Assembly: GCA_027488935.1 (NCBI GenBank)
Contig: JAIYAP010000009.1
Span: forward strand, 1-64,000
Length of the DNA stretch: 64,000 nucleotides
DNA from: Saprospiraceae bacterium
Lineage (GTDB): Bacteria > Bacteroidota > Bacteroidia > Chitinophagales > Saprospiraceae
Direction: 5' to 3'
In this document: in pieces, positions 42,453 through 51,573 of the stretch
Layout: each line of letters starts with the position of its first letter
Position numbering within the stretch: the stretch's first letter is position 1
Notes under the pieces: model-generated
What the model saw: only the letters and a program-made list of their open reading frames with translations
Databases searched by the model: none
What the model was told of the DNA's origin: nothing
Program-made: the position numbers and the translations under genes

Positions 42453-43724
42453 ATGAAAAAAATGCAAAAATTACTCCTGCTTCTGCTCCTCTTCGCAGCA
42501 GTTGCTGCTCCCTCTTGTGGCCGTAAGGAAAGCGGCCAGCTCGTAGGTGTTCTCAACCGTCCACAATGGAAAGGTATCAACCCTTATGGCATGGTGTACG
42601 TGCCTTCTGGTACCCTCCATGTTGGTACAGGTGATGAAGACCTCAGCAAACAAATGGTTGCACGACCACGGTCAATCTCTATCCAGGGTTTCTTCATGGA
42701 TGATACAGAGATCACCAACAACGAGTATCGTCAGTTTGTTCAATGGGTTGCTGACTCGATTGCGCACCGCGCACTGGAGCACACCATCGAAGAAACCGAG
42801 AACGATCAGCAACCGCCACAAAACTTGATCGACTGGGAACAGGAGATTGATTGGGAAGGCGAAAACGAAGATGGCGGCAGCGCTTTGGAAGACATGTACT
42901 ACCAGGGCAACGAACGCTTTGCAGGTCGCAAAGAAATTGATGTAACAAAACTGGTCTTTGAGTTCCAGTGGTACGATTGGCAGCAGGCTGCACATGACCG
43001 TTCATCAAACCGTACGAGTCACATTCACCGCGAAAAGATCAAGGTTTATCCTGATACTTTGTGCTGGGTACGCGACTATGCTTATTCTTACAATGAGCCG
43101 ATGACGCGTAACTATTTCTGGCACCCTGCATTCGACGAATATCCCGTTGTAGGTGTGAACTGGAAAATGTCAAAAGCATTCTGCTACTGGCGCAGTAAAG
43201 TATGGGACATGTATAGCGAAGACGGGATCAACACAGAAGATTTCCGCCTTCCAACAGAATCCGAATGGGAATACGCAGCACGTGGTGGTCGTGCAGAAGC
43301 GCCATACCCATGGGGTGCATACTACACCCGCAATGCAAAAGGTTGCCTGTTGGCAAACTTCAAACCAGGTCGTGGTAACTATCCAGAAGATGGCGGTTTG
43401 TACACCGTGAAAGCCGATGGATACTATCCAAATGATTACGGTTTGTACTGTATGGCTGGTAACGTTGCAGAATGGACTGAAACTGCTTACTACGAAAATG
43501 CATATACTTTCATGCACGATTTGAATCCAGACATCCGTTATGATGCAAAAGATTCTGATCCAATCACCGCAAAACGCAAAGTAATTCGCGGCGGTTCATG
43601 GAAAGATATCGCGTTCTTCCTGCAAACAGGTAACCGCACATTTGAATACCAGGATACCACGAAATGCTACATTGGTTTCCGTTGTGTATTGACCTTCCTG
43701 GGCCGTTCAATCAACGACTTCTAG
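42453..43724 (+). CDS. gldK: Gliding motility/T9SS lipoprotein GldK
   Basis: GldK (PorK) is an outer-membrane lipoprotein that, with GldN/PorN, forms the periplasmic ring of the type IX secretion system. The 423-residue protein has a lipoprotein signal with the lipidated Cys22 (AAVAAPSCGRK) and a formylglycine-generating-enzyme-like fold (MVYVPSGTLHVGTGDED, DTEITNNEYRQFVQW, VVGVNWKMSKAFCYWRSK, RLPTESEWEYAARGG, MAGNVAEWTETAYY, VIRGGSWKD). The FGE fold is structural in this family. The start at ATG 42453 gives a clean lipoprotein signal. A strong hairpin follows, so gldL is expressed at least partly from its own promoter. Confidence 0.95.
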   Translation: MKKMQKLLLLLLLFAAVAAPSCGRKESGQLVGVLNRPQWKGINPYGMVYVPSGTLHVGTGDEDLSKQMVARPRSISIQGFFMDDTEITNNEYRQFVQWVADSIAHRALEHTIEETENDQQPPQNLIDWEQEIDWEGENEDGGSALEDMYYQGNERFAGRKEIDVTKLVFEFQWYDWQQAAHDRSSNRTSHIHREKIKVYPDTLCWVRDYAYSYNEPMTRNYFWHPAFDEYPVVGVNWKMSKAFCYWRSKVWDMYSEDGINTEDFRLPTESEWEYAARGGRAEAPYPWGAYYTRNAKGCLLANFKPGRGNYPEDGGLYTVKADGYYPNDYGLYCMAGNVAEWTETAYYENAYTFMHDLNPDIRYDAKDSDPITAKRKVIRGGSWKDIAFFLQTGNRTFEYQDTTKCYIGFRCVLTFLGRSINDF

Positions 43725-43740
43725 TACAAGGTTAATTTTT

Positions 43741-43815
43741 AAGGGGCAAAACGTTTGCAAAACATTTCAGTAGCAAGATTTTAATAAATCTTATCGCGTT
43801 TTGCCCCTTATTTTT
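43741..43815 (+). terminator. Terminator between gldK and gldL
   Basis: AAGGGGCAAAACG (43741-43753) pairs perfectly with CGTTTTGCCCCTT (43797-43809), with a second small stem AAGATTT/AAATCTT inside and T-rich sequence after. The gap to gldL (328 bases) otherwise holds only the promoter box at 43973. Confidence 0.85.
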
Positions 43816-43972
43816 AATACGCCTTTTGGGGCCTCCTCTCCATCATCCGATTTCGTCAAAAAAATACGGTCCAAAAATCTCCAGGCATCACAGTTGTTTG
43901 CTTATAGCGGACATTTGTAATGTCAGGGCACGATTTTAGCCGGTTTTTATACCATCCATCACCTGTGATTGC

Positions 43973-43980
43973 TATTTTTG
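43973..43980 (+). promoter_or_regulatory. -7 promoter box TATTTTTG for gldL-gldM
   Basis: Fits TAnnTTTG, 72 bases before the gldL start, and lies past the gldK terminator. Confidence 0.55.
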
Positions 43981-44052
43981 CGCCGAATTGGCGACAAAAC
44001 ACAAATATCGATCGCTGATCTTTTTGTAAACTGCTAAAAAGTTTTAAAAACA

Positions 44053-44646
44053 ATGAGTTTCGTAAAAAGCAAAGGCTTTAAGTACTTCAAAAACCTCATG
44101 ATTGGCGTTGGCGCCGCGTTCGTTCTCGCAGGTGCGCTCTTCAAACTCGAATCTTGGGAAGGTGCATCCGAAATGTTGATCCTCGGTATGAGTATCGAGA
44201 TTTTCATCTTCTTGATGTTAGGTCTCATCGGACCTGATCCGGATTACTACTGGGATAAATTGTACCCAGGTCTTGCAGACTATGGTGCACGTCTTCAGCC
44301 GTTGACTGCTGGTAACATGCAGCAACAGCCTGAATTCCAGCCATTGCACGGTGACGTAGTAGAACGTCAATTGGGCGGCATGTTGACCGAATTGCAGTCT
44401 ATGTCTAAAAGCATGGGCGCATTGAAAGCGTTGCAAGAAGTTGATTTCTCTGGTACTTCTGAACAAATGAAAACCATGAGCAACTTCTACGCTAAAATGA
44501 ACGAGGCTATGTCTGACATGGCTAAATCAACAGAAGACGTGAAGGCTTACAAAGACCAATTGACTTCTTTGAACAAGAACCTCGGTTCATTGAATACTGT
44601 GTACGGCAATATGTTGTCTGCAATGTCAAACATCGGTCGTCAATAA
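44053..44646 (+). CDS. gldL: T9SS motor protein GldL
   Basis: GldL is the inner-membrane proton channel subunit that, with GldM, converts proton motive force into motion of the secretion/gliding machine. The 197-residue protein has two transmembrane helices at the N-terminus (KNLMIGVGAAFVLAGALFKLES and MLILGMSIEIFIFLMLGLIGPD), with the charged Glu residue in the second helix (about residue 57, SIEIFIF) in the place proposed to take part in proton flow. The C-terminal 120 residues are cytosolic helices, predicted coiled coil. Its gene is followed by gldM after 59 bases. Confidence 0.95.
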   Translation: MSFVKSKGFKYFKNLMIGVGAAFVLAGALFKLESWEGASEMLILGMSIEIFIFLMLGLIGPDPDYYWDKLYPGLADYGARLQPLTAGNMQQQPEFQPLHGDVVERQLGGMLTELQSMSKSMGALKALQEVDFSGTSEQMKTMSNFYAKMNEAMSDMAKSTEDVKAYKDQLTSLNKNLGSLNTVYGNMLSAMSNIGRQ

Positions 44647-44705
44647 TTTTTGCGACGCTACAATTGGTAAAACCATCCAATCACAATCAAAAAAATTAAA
44701 GACCT

Positions 44706-46229
44706 ATGTCTATACCAAAGGAGCCGCGGCAGCTCATGATCAACCTGATGTACCTGGTTTTGACTGCGCTGCTGGCACTGAACGTATCTGCTGAGGTGAT
44801 GAATGCCTTCTTTTCGCTCGATAAAGGGATGAAAAGCAGTACAGCAATTGTTCAAAAGAATAATGAGCAACTGATGGCAGGCATTAATAAGCAAGCAGAT
44901 GCATACAAAAAACCTGAAAACGAAAAATATCGTAATAATGCACAACAAGCATTGCAGGTTTCTGACGAATTCATCACATTCATTGAAGATATCCGCAAAG
45001 ACCTTTTTGCAAAAGCAGGTGGCCCGAACCCAAAAGTTGAGGGACAGCCTAAAGATATCCGTAACAAAGATTTGACTACCCGCATTTTCGTAAACGAAGG
45101 TTTGGGGGATAAAATCCAACAACGTTTGGAAGAAACCCGCAAAAAACTGATTGAACTTGCCGATAACGACAAGCCTACAGCAGATGCACTTCCATTGGAT
45201 ATTGAAAAATTGCCAGCAGACACTAAAGCAAAAAACTGGTCTGAGTTTAAATTCAAACAAATGCCAGTTGCTGCGATTTTCCCGATTCTGGGCAAAATTC
45301 AGAGCGATGCCAAAAACTCTGCAACCGCAGTATTGAACTACTGCGCTACTAAAGTAGGTGGTATTGACATTAAATTCGATGAATTTGAACCGGTGATTTC
45401 TGCCACGAAAGGCTATGTAATCAGCGGCGACAAATACGAAGCCGACGTATTCCTGAGCGCACGGAGTTCTACTGCCAACAATATCAGCATCAATGTGGAT
45501 GGTTCTAGCCTGCCTGTTGAAGCGGGAAAAGCGAAATACGTAACAGGAACCAGCTCAACTGGAACAAAAACGTATAAGGTAAACATCAATGTGAGAAATC
45601 CATTGAACAACGAAACCAAGACTTATTCGAAAGATTTCTCTTACGAAGTAGGTCAGCGTTCTTGCTCCGTTCAGTTGGATAAAATGAACGTGTTCTACAT
45701 CGGTGTAGACAATCCGATCACGGTGGCTGCTGCAGGTGTTTCTTCCAATGATTTGAAAGTAAACGCAAGCGGTGTTACCTTGAACAACGATGGTAAAGCA
45801 CACTATATCGTACGTGCAACTACACCGGGTGAAGCAACCATCACGCTTTCAGGTGGAGGTTTGCCAGCAACTTCGTTCAAATACCGCGTAAAACGTATCC
45901 CTGACCCAGTTCCATTGCTCGGCGCTAAGCACAAAAGCAAAGCAATGGCAAATGGTGAGTTCAAGGCGCAAGGCGGTGTTGCCGGTGTACTGGAAAACTT
46001 CGACTTTGAAGCAAAATGCGATATCGTTGGTTTTGAAGTAACTTACCTGCCTAAACGTCAGGACCCGGTTACCAAACAAAACGGTGGCGCACGCTGGAAC
46101 GGAGATGTACAAGACTGGATCAATAAAGCGAAACCAGGCGACGCGTACTTCTTCGATGATATTAAAACTAAATGTCCTGGCGATGCTGTACCGCGTAATA
46201 TCGGCGGTCTGGCGTTCAAAATTCGTTAA
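44706..46229 (+). CDS. gldM: T9SS motor protein GldM
   Basis: GldM spans the inner membrane once and reaches through the periplasm to the GldK/GldN ring. The 507-residue protein begins SIPKEPRQLMINLMYLVLTALLALNVSAEVMNAFF, the conserved opening with the single membrane helix, followed by a helical domain (about 60-200) and repeated beta-rich Ig-like domains (e.g. EADVFLSARSSTANNISINVDGSSL, VDNPITVAAAGVSSNDLKVNA, GGVAGVLENFDFEAKC). An attenuator-like hairpin separates it from gldN. Confidence 0.96.
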   Translation: MSIPKEPRQLMINLMYLVLTALLALNVSAEVMNAFFSLDKGMKSSTAIVQKNNEQLMAGINKQADAYKKPENEKYRNNAQQALQVSDEFITFIEDIRKDLFAKAGGPNPKVEGQPKDIRNKDLTTRIFVNEGLGDKIQQRLEETRKKLIELADNDKPTADALPLDIEKLPADTKAKNWSEFKFKQMPVAAIFPILGKIQSDAKNSATAVLNYCATKVGGIDIKFDEFEPVISATKGYVISGDKYEADVFLSARSSTANNISINVDGSSLPVEAGKAKYVTGTSSTGTKTYKVNINVRNPLNNETKTYSKDFSYEVGQRSCSVQLDKMNVFYIGVDNPITVAAAGVSSNDLKVNASGVTLNNDGKAHYIVRATTPGEATITLSGGGLPATSFKYRVKRIPDPVPLLGAKHKSKAMANGEFKAQGGVAGVLENFDFEAKCDIVGFEVTYLPKRQDPVTKQNGGARWNGDVQDWINKAKPGDAYFFDDIKTKCPGDAVPRNIGGLAFKIR

Positions 46230-46240
46230 GACTACAATAC

Positions 46241-46281
46241 ACTGCTTCAGTCGGCGTTTAATTCCGGCTGAAGCAGTTTTT
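46241..46281 (+). terminator. Terminator-like hairpin between gldM and gldN
   Basis: ACTGCTTCAGTCGG (46241-46254) pairs with CCGGCTGAAGCAGT (46264-46277) with one mismatch, and five T follow. It would reduce gldN transcription from the gldL promoter. Confidence 0.85.
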
Positions 46282-46338
46282 ACAATCGCTTACGCACAAC
46301 AACACTATTCTATCAACTCATAATCAACCTAGCGAGTC

Positions 46339-47235
46339 ATGCAAACTTTTATAAAATGGACTTGCCTGTGCCTGTTGCTGGTTTTTTCCACGAGCACAGC
46401 CGTACTGGCACAGATCAACGAAGAAGTTGAAACTACCACGACCAATACCGAAGAAACTGAGGTGATCCAGGAGGGCGAAGCTCCCCTTGATGACATCGTG
46501 AAAAAAGACATTATGTTGGAACGCCGCGTTTTGGCGTATCAGCCTATTCGCGAAAGCGATATCTTTTGGGAAAAGCGCATTTGGCGTATCATCGACGTAC
46601 GCGAAAAAATGAACCTTCCTTTCGCGTATCCGGAAGAACCTTTCTTCAAAATCCTTTCTGACGCTGCTACAAAAGGCGATTTGCCTGTATACAGCACTGA
46701 CGAAGAAGGCGCCAAGTTCAAAAAACGGATGAGCACGGATGATGTGTTGTCTATGTTGTCTAAGACGGACACCGTAGTAACCTTCGACCCGGAAACATAC
46801 GAGGAAAAAGTACAAATTGTGCGCAATGATATCAACTGGGAAGATGTGAAGCGTTTCCGCTTGAAGGAAGTTTGGTTCTTCGATAAAGAAACCTCTACCC
46901 TTCAGGTACGTATCCTGGGTATCGCGCCAATGATCGACGTAAAAGACAACGAAGGTAACTTCCGTTTTGAGAAGCCGATGTTTTGGGTGTACTACCCACA
47001 GGCACGTGAATTGTTTGCACGCCACCGCGTATTTACGCCAGGCGGCAACCAAAATGCGACCATTTCTTGGGAAGATCTCTTTGAAATGCGCTATTTCGCG
47101 AGCTACATCTACAAAGAATCAAACGTGTACGATCGCAAAATCGAAGAATACCTGCAAGGTGTTGATTTGCTGATGGAGTCTGAAAAAATCAAAAATGAGA
47201 TTTTCAACTTCGAGCACGATTTGTGGCAGTACTAG
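46339..47235 (+). CDS. gldN: T9SS periplasmic ring protein GldN
   Basis: GldN (PorN) forms the periplasmic ring with GldK. The 298-residue protein has a signal peptide (to about residue 25, TSTAVLAQ) and the family sequence DDIVKKDIMLERRVLAYQPIRESDIFWEKRIWRIIDVREKMNLPF, then VTFDPETYEEKVQIVRNDINWEDVKRFRLKEVWFFDKETSTLQVRILGIAPM and MFWVYYPQARELF. It is the last gene of the block and ends before a strong terminator. Confidence 0.96.
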   Translation: MQTFIKWTCLCLLLVFSTSTAVLAQINEEVETTTTNTEETEVIQEGEAPLDDIVKKDIMLERRVLAYQPIRESDIFWEKRIWRIIDVREKMNLPFAYPEEPFFKILSDAATKGDLPVYSTDEEGAKFKKRMSTDDVLSMLSKTDTVVTFDPETYEEKVQIVRNDINWEDVKRFRLKEVWFFDKETSTLQVRILGIAPMIDVKDNEGNFRFEKPMFWVYYPQARELFARHRVFTPGGNQNATISWEDLFEMRYFASYIYKESNVYDRKIEEYLQGVDLLMESEKIKNEIFNFEHDLWQY

Positions 47236-47253
47236 AATTTAGTTACCTGAATC

Positions 47254-47293
47254 AAAAAGGGTTTTGTCAGAACATCTGGCAAAACCCTTTTTT
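47254..47293 (+). terminator. Terminator after gldN
   Basis: AAAAAGGGTTTTGTCAG (47254-47270) pairs with CTGGCAAAACCCTTTTTT (47276-47293) with one mismatch and a T-run; the same hairpin can serve the converging Smr gene. Confidence 0.9.
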
Positions 47294-47305
47294 GTATTTT
47301 AAAAA

Positions 47306-48361
47306 CTACAGCAATTTCACTTCGGTGGCACCATAGCCATATTTGTGGTGGTACTCATTTTTAAATTTAATCACATCGGGGTGTCTTCTTAGCTGTTCGG
47401 CGATGTTTTCGCGCAATTTCCCTTCTCCAACGCCATGGATGATGAATACTTTTGGTACACCCAATCGGACGGCTTTATCCATAAAACGGTGAAAATGCAC
47501 CAGTTGTATTCTCAGAATTTCTCCTTTGTCCAACTTGGCATGCCCGTTCATCAAGTTTTCAATGTGTAGATCAATTTCAGGTATAAACGTGGCAAATTCT
47601 TCCACATTAAACGCCTTATATGGCACAGAATGCGGTTCGGGCGCTGCTGCCCTGCGCTTACTTGCCTGGTCTTTCGTATATTGCTTTAAATCATCTTTTG
47701 CATCTGTTGGTGCATTTGGTTCAAATGAATCAAGGAGTAAAAAATGATGTGCGAGTAAATTCAGGATTGGTACCGTTTGTAAGTTGTTGAAAAACTGTTT
47801 TGCCTTAATTTTGATGAGTTTTTCAATCGGCGCATCCGGGCCTTCGGTGGTAATGCGGCGCACCCGGATCCACAATTCGGGCGCTTCATTCAAATCGTCG
47901 TACAGCAAGTCACCCAATTCCAGGGCCGATGTGGCAGAAAGTTTATCATCAATCACGATTACATCCCGTTTGCTGGAATACAGATCAAATTCGACTAGAA
48001 ACTCAAAATTGGTATCATTGAGCAACCAGGTTTTATAGCGGGTAACAGTGCCATCTCGTCCAGGCATGGGTTCAAAAGCCACTTGAATACCTTTGGGCTT
48101 CAGAATGTGGTATTGAATTTTGATTTCACGTCGCGGTGGTGCTTCCGGGCTTTTACTTTGTTTGCCTGCCACAAATTTGGCCCCTGCCAATACCGGTTCG
48201 GAGCCCTCATCGCGCATCAAGTCTTCCTCAAAGGCAGGTATTTCTAAGGACGGGTCGCTATCAAGGCGCACTTGCAGCATATCATCGTCTAGTTTGGCCG
48301 TAATTACACCACGTTCGCCGGTGTATCTAAATCGTACCCTGGATCCTATTGCGAAAAGCAT
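47306..48361 (-). CDS. DUF2027/Smr domain protein
   Basis: The 351-residue protein has an N-terminal SH3-like region (about 1-50), a DUF2027 beta-sandwich (about 80-200, e.g. IQVAFEPMPGRDGTVTRYKTWLLND) and a C-terminal Smr domain (about 265-351: PEIDLHIENLMNG, then VFIIHGVGEGKLRENIAEQLRR). Smr domains nick nucleic acid and occur at the end of MutS2; here the MutS part is absent. This domain order is characteristic of a Bacteroidota family of unknown role. TACCTTTG at 48485-48492 on the minus strand is a possible distant promoter. Confidence 0.88.
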   Translation of the reverse strand: MLFAIGSRVRFRYTGERGVITAKLDDDMLQVRLDSDPSLEIPAFEEDLMRDEGSEPVLAGAKFVAGKQSKSPEAPPRREIKIQYHILKPKGIQVAFEPMPGRDGTVTRYKTWLLNDTNFEFLVEFDLYSSKRDVIVIDDKLSATSALELGDLLYDDLNEAPELWIRVRRITTEGPDAPIEKLIKIKAKQFFNNLQTVPILNLLAHHFLLLDSFEPNAPTDAKDDLKQYTKDQASKRRAAAPEPHSVPYKAFNVEEFATFIPEIDLHIENLMNGHAKLDKGEILRIQLVHFHRFMDKAVRLGVPKVFIIHGVGEGKLRENIAEQLRRHPDVIKFKNEYHHKYGYGATEVKLL

Positions 48362-48651
48362 AATAGACTGTTATCAGCATGATGAACGTATATTCCGCTA
48401 CGATCGGTTTTGGGCAAAGGAGCCTGACCATGCCAGGTGCATTGTACAAAACCGATTGCTAAAGCGTATTAAAAAGAACAAACCCAAAGGTAGGCTTATC
48501 TTTATGGAAGTGTATAACATATTATTGGTTGATTGGTGCAACGAATTGCATGATAATTTGCAAAAAAAACTAATTTTGGCCAACTTTTAACCCGGGCATT
48601 TCCAGCATTGGACTACACCTTCCGCGCGCCTTTAAAATCTGTTACAATCGA

Positions 48652-49773
48652 ATGAATCGCTACTTAGCTATTGATTTTTATCGGGGTATGACCATTGTCT
48701 TTATGATTATTGTCAATACCCCTGGTACCGGAGATTTTGTTTTTGCTCCCTTGCAGCATGCCATTTGGAATGGTTGTACGCCTACCGACCTTGTTTTCCC
48801 ATCGTTTATGTACATTATTGGCGTTTCGATGTGGTTTGCTTTTGCCAAATTTGAACGAAAATGGTCGGCTGCAATCGGCCTGAAAATATTACGCCGCACG
48901 GCATTGCTTTTTGTGATTGGCTTAATTTTGAACAACTTTCCATTTGTTTGGCAACATTGGGATACCTGGCGCATCATGGGGGTTCCGCAGCGGCTGGCAT
49001 TGGGATACGGCCTGGCTTCCATCCTGGTTTTGAATGTCAATACCCGATCGCTCATTTGGATTTCAGGCAGTATTTTATTGGCATATTGGGGTATTTTGTA
49101 TGCTTTTGCAGCACCAGGCATGGATCCGTTAGGAGCCGAGGGCAGTGCTATTTTACGCCTTGACCGCTGGTTATTTGGTTTGGCGCATTTATACCATGAG
49201 CAAGTGGCACCTGGTTATCGGATTGCCTTTGACCCAGAGGGTGTTTTAAGTACCCTGCCCTCCATTGTAACCGTTGTGTTAGGGTGGCTCAGTGGAGGTG
49301 TGTTAACCAGTAGAGGGGATAAAAAAGACCAGGCGGTACGGGATTTGTTGGTTTTTGGCCTTATTTGTGGATTTGTTGGGTTGTTTTGGGACTTGTTTTT
49401 CCCGATTAATAAAAAGATATGGAGTAGTTCTTATGTGCTTTATGCGGGGGGGATTTCCATGATTTTATTTGGCATGACCGTTTGGTTGCTGGACGTTCGG
49501 CGTTGGTGGAACGGCTCGGGTTTCTTTATTTCGATCGGGACAAATTCGCTTTTTGCGTATGTTTTATCGGAAGCCTTGGTGATGATTATGTATGTGATTG
49601 ATGTTCCGATGGGCGATAAAAATGTGAATTTGAAAGACTGGATTTATCTAAACTGGTTTAGGCCGATTGATGGTGCCGAGATAGGTTCTTTCTTGTTTGC
49701 TTTGGTTTATATGCTAGTTTGCTGGGGTGTATGCCGAATTTTGTATGCGCGAAAGATTTTTATCAAACTATAA
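48652..49773 (+). CDS. HGSNAT-like (NagX-type) membrane acyltransferase
   Basis: A 373-residue inner-membrane protein with about ten hydrophobic helices. It opens RYLAIDFYRGMTIVFMIIVNTPG, followed by WNGCTPTDLVFPSFMYIIGVSMWFA, the conserved signature of the heparan-alpha-glucosaminide N-acetyltransferase-like (DUF5009) family, and later GGISMILFGMTVWLLDVRRWW and GTNSLFAYVLSEAL. Members acetylate amino sugars across the membrane using cytosolic acetyl-CoA. The adjoining S66 carboxypeptidase gene starts two bases after its stop, suggesting a shared role in cell-wall sugar/peptide recycling. Confidence 0.88.
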   Translation: MNRYLAIDFYRGMTIVFMIIVNTPGTGDFVFAPLQHAIWNGCTPTDLVFPSFMYIIGVSMWFAFAKFERKWSAAIGLKILRRTALLFVIGLILNNFPFVWQHWDTWRIMGVPQRLALGYGLASILVLNVNTRSLIWISGSILLAYWGILYAFAAPGMDPLGAEGSAILRLDRWLFGLAHLYHEQVAPGYRIAFDPEGVLSTLPSIVTVVLGWLSGGVLTSRGDKKDQAVRDLLVFGLICGFVGLFWDLFFPINKKIWSSSYVLYAGGISMILFGMTVWLLDVRRWWNGSGFFISIGTNSLFAYVLSEALVMIMYVIDVPMGDKNVNLKDWIYLNWFRPIDGAEIGSFLFALVYMLVCWGVCRILYARKIFIKL

Positions 49774-49774
49774 G

Positions 49775-50818
49775 ATGAAAAGGCGCCGTTTTTTACTCAA
49801 TGGTGGTGTGCTGGCACTGGGAGCAGGTTTGGCATCACCGTCTATTTTGCTAAATCATCCAACTATGCCCACGCTAAAATTGATCAAACCGGCCCGGATC
49901 AAACCAGGCGCTACCATTTCATTGATTGCGCCCGCCAGTCCGCCGGCACCAGAGAAATTTGAAAAAACGTTTGAAAACCTGGAATTGCTGGGTTTGAAAA
50001 TGAAGTTAGGGCCTTCTGTTTATGCGAAAAATGGGCATTTAGCCGGAAGCGATGCAGAACGCTTGGCCGATTTGCACCAAGCCTTTGCCGATCCAGAAAC
50101 AGATGCAATATGGTGTGTAAGAGGCGGTTATGGATGTACGCGGTTGCTGGATGCGGTGGATTATGATCTGATTCGTCGGCATCCCAAACCTTTTATTGGT
50201 TACAGCGATGTCACAGCCTTGCATTTGGCCATTCATGGGAAAACGGGCCTGGTAACATTTCATGGTCCGGTTGGTGCTTCCGATTTTCCTGAAGATACCC
50301 TGCATTATTTTCGCAGCACCTTGATGGAGCCAGAAGCGCCCCTGTTGATCGCAGCACCGAAACCAGAAGTAGTGCTGGATGGTGAAGCATTCATGCCTTT
50401 TGTGATTCATCCTGGAATTGCAACAGGGGTATTGATGGGCGGAAATTTAGCCCTATTGTCGGCCATGACCGGTACGGCGTATTTACCTTCCTTTAAAAAC
50501 AAGCTGGTTTTTATAGAAGACATCGGGGAGCAGCCCTATCGGATAGACCGCATGCTCACCCAACTGTTGATGGGGACTGATTTAAAGCAAGCCGCAGGTA
50601 TCGCGTTGGGCGTATTTAACGATTGTCAGCCCAAAAGCGATGCCTCCTTGTCGCTGCGGGAAACCTTGCAGGATCGCCTGGGCGGTTTGGGTATTCCGGT
50701 ACAATATGGTATTCCGTTCGGCCATGTTACACACATGGCAACTTTACCTTACGGCATTCAGGCTGAATTGGATACCAATACGCAAACCCTGCGTTTGTTG
50801 GAAAAAGCCGTATTGTAA
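49775..50818 (+). CDS. LD-carboxypeptidase (S66 family) with a Tat-like signal
   Basis: The 347-residue protein begins MKRRRFLLNGGVLALGAGLASP, a twin-arginine signal with RRxFL, which suits export of a folded enzyme. The mature part is S66: TISLIAPASPP, AIWCVRGGYGCTRLLDAVD, KPFIGYSDVTALHLAI with the nucleophile Ser in GYSD, NLALLSAMTGT, FIEDIGEQPYRIDRML with Glu, and PFGHVTHMATLPYG with the catalytic His. LD-carboxypeptidases trim tetrapeptides to tripeptides in murein recycling. The start at ATG 49775 lies two bases after the acyltransferase stop. Confidence 0.92.
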   Translation: MKRRRFLLNGGVLALGAGLASPSILLNHPTMPTLKLIKPARIKPGATISLIAPASPPAPEKFEKTFENLELLGLKMKLGPSVYAKNGHLAGSDAERLADLHQAFADPETDAIWCVRGGYGCTRLLDAVDYDLIRRHPKPFIGYSDVTALHLAIHGKTGLVTFHGPVGASDFPEDTLHYFRSTLMEPEAPLLIAAPKPEVVLDGEAFMPFVIHPGIATGVLMGGNLALLSAMTGTAYLPSFKNKLVFIEDIGEQPYRIDRMLTQLLMGTDLKQAAGIALGVFNDCQPKSDASLSLRETLQDRLGGLGIPVQYGIPFGHVTHMATLPYGIQAELDTNTQTLRLLEKAVL

Positions 50819-50819
50819 G

Positions 50820-51572
50820 TTACCATTTTTGCCCCGGGTAGGTACGTTGCAGATGTTGCATTTCTGCGAGGATAAAACCCAGTTGTTCGGTGTGCCGACC
50901 ATCTTTTCCACCCGTCTGCATCCAATCGTTTGTGGGTTTGGATAAAGTAGCCTCGGTTAATATTGCATCCGTTTTTTGTTCCCAAGCCTGTTTAAGCAGG
51001 TTAAAGTCGGGGGCAATTTCAGCCGCAGCAGCCCATTGATCCGTTTCGGTAGGGGTAGTCAACTCTCCGGTGAACATCCAGAGATCGTCCACAGCCGTTT
51101 GAATTTTTTGATTACTCAGGGCAGTACCGTCTCCCAGTCGCAGCATCCATTCCGTCGAAAAGCGGAGGTGGTAAGTCACTTCTTTGAGTGATTTTTCTGC
51201 AATTTCAGCCAACCGCGGGTCTTTACTTTGGCACAATGCCTGCCAGTTATAGAAGTGAAACGTATCAAAGAAAAATTGACGTGCCATCGTATACGCCCAA
51301 TCCTGGTTGGCTTGTTCTACCAGCATAACATTGTAAAACTGGTGCGCATCGCGGAAATAGGCAAAATCATCATCGGTACGGCCAGTGCCTTCTATTTCGC
51401 CTGCGTAATCGTACAGCATTCGGGCTTGTCCGAGTAAGTCCAGTGCAATATTGGCCAAGGCAATATCTTGTTCCAGCACCGGGCCATGTCCGCACCATTC
51501 ACCGAGTCGTTGCGAAAGAATGAGGGCGTTATCGGCGAGCGACAACACATATTTTAAATGTTGGTTTTGCAT
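50820..51572 (-). CDS. paaC: Phenylacetyl-CoA epoxidase subunit PaaC
   Basis: PaaC is the structural partner of the catalytic PaaA in the multicomponent phenylacetyl-CoA 1,2-epoxidase. The 250-residue helical protein has the family features LSQRLGEWCGHGPVLEQDIALANIALDLLGQARMLYDYAG, DDFAYFRDAHQFYNVMLVEQANQDWAYTMARQFFFDTFHFY and EVTYHLRFSTEWMLRLGDGT. PaaC lacks the full set of iron ligands, as expected. Its gene follows paaB by one base. No paaA, paaD, paaE or paaK is in the window, although paaA normally precedes paaB and paaD normally follows paaC. Confidence 0.93.
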   Translation of the reverse strand: MQNQHLKYVLSLADNALILSQRLGEWCGHGPVLEQDIALANIALDLLGQARMLYDYAGEIEGTGRTDDDFAYFRDAHQFYNVMLVEQANQDWAYTMARQFFFDTFHFYNWQALCQSKDPRLAEIAEKSLKEVTYHLRFSTEWMLRLGDGTALSNQKIQTAVDDLWMFTGELTTPTETDQWAAAAEIAPDFNLLKQAWEQKTDAILTEATLSKPTNDWMQTGGKDGRHTEQLGFILAEMQHLQRTYPGQKW

Positions 51573-51573
51573 A

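Noticed and set aside
44034-44228. Minus-strand frame opposite gldL
   Set aside because: It is a shadow of gldL coding sequence without start context or family similarity.
48120-48590. Plus-strand frame of 156 codons
   Set aside because: It is the shadow of the Smr gene and its upstream DNA; composition is not protein-like.
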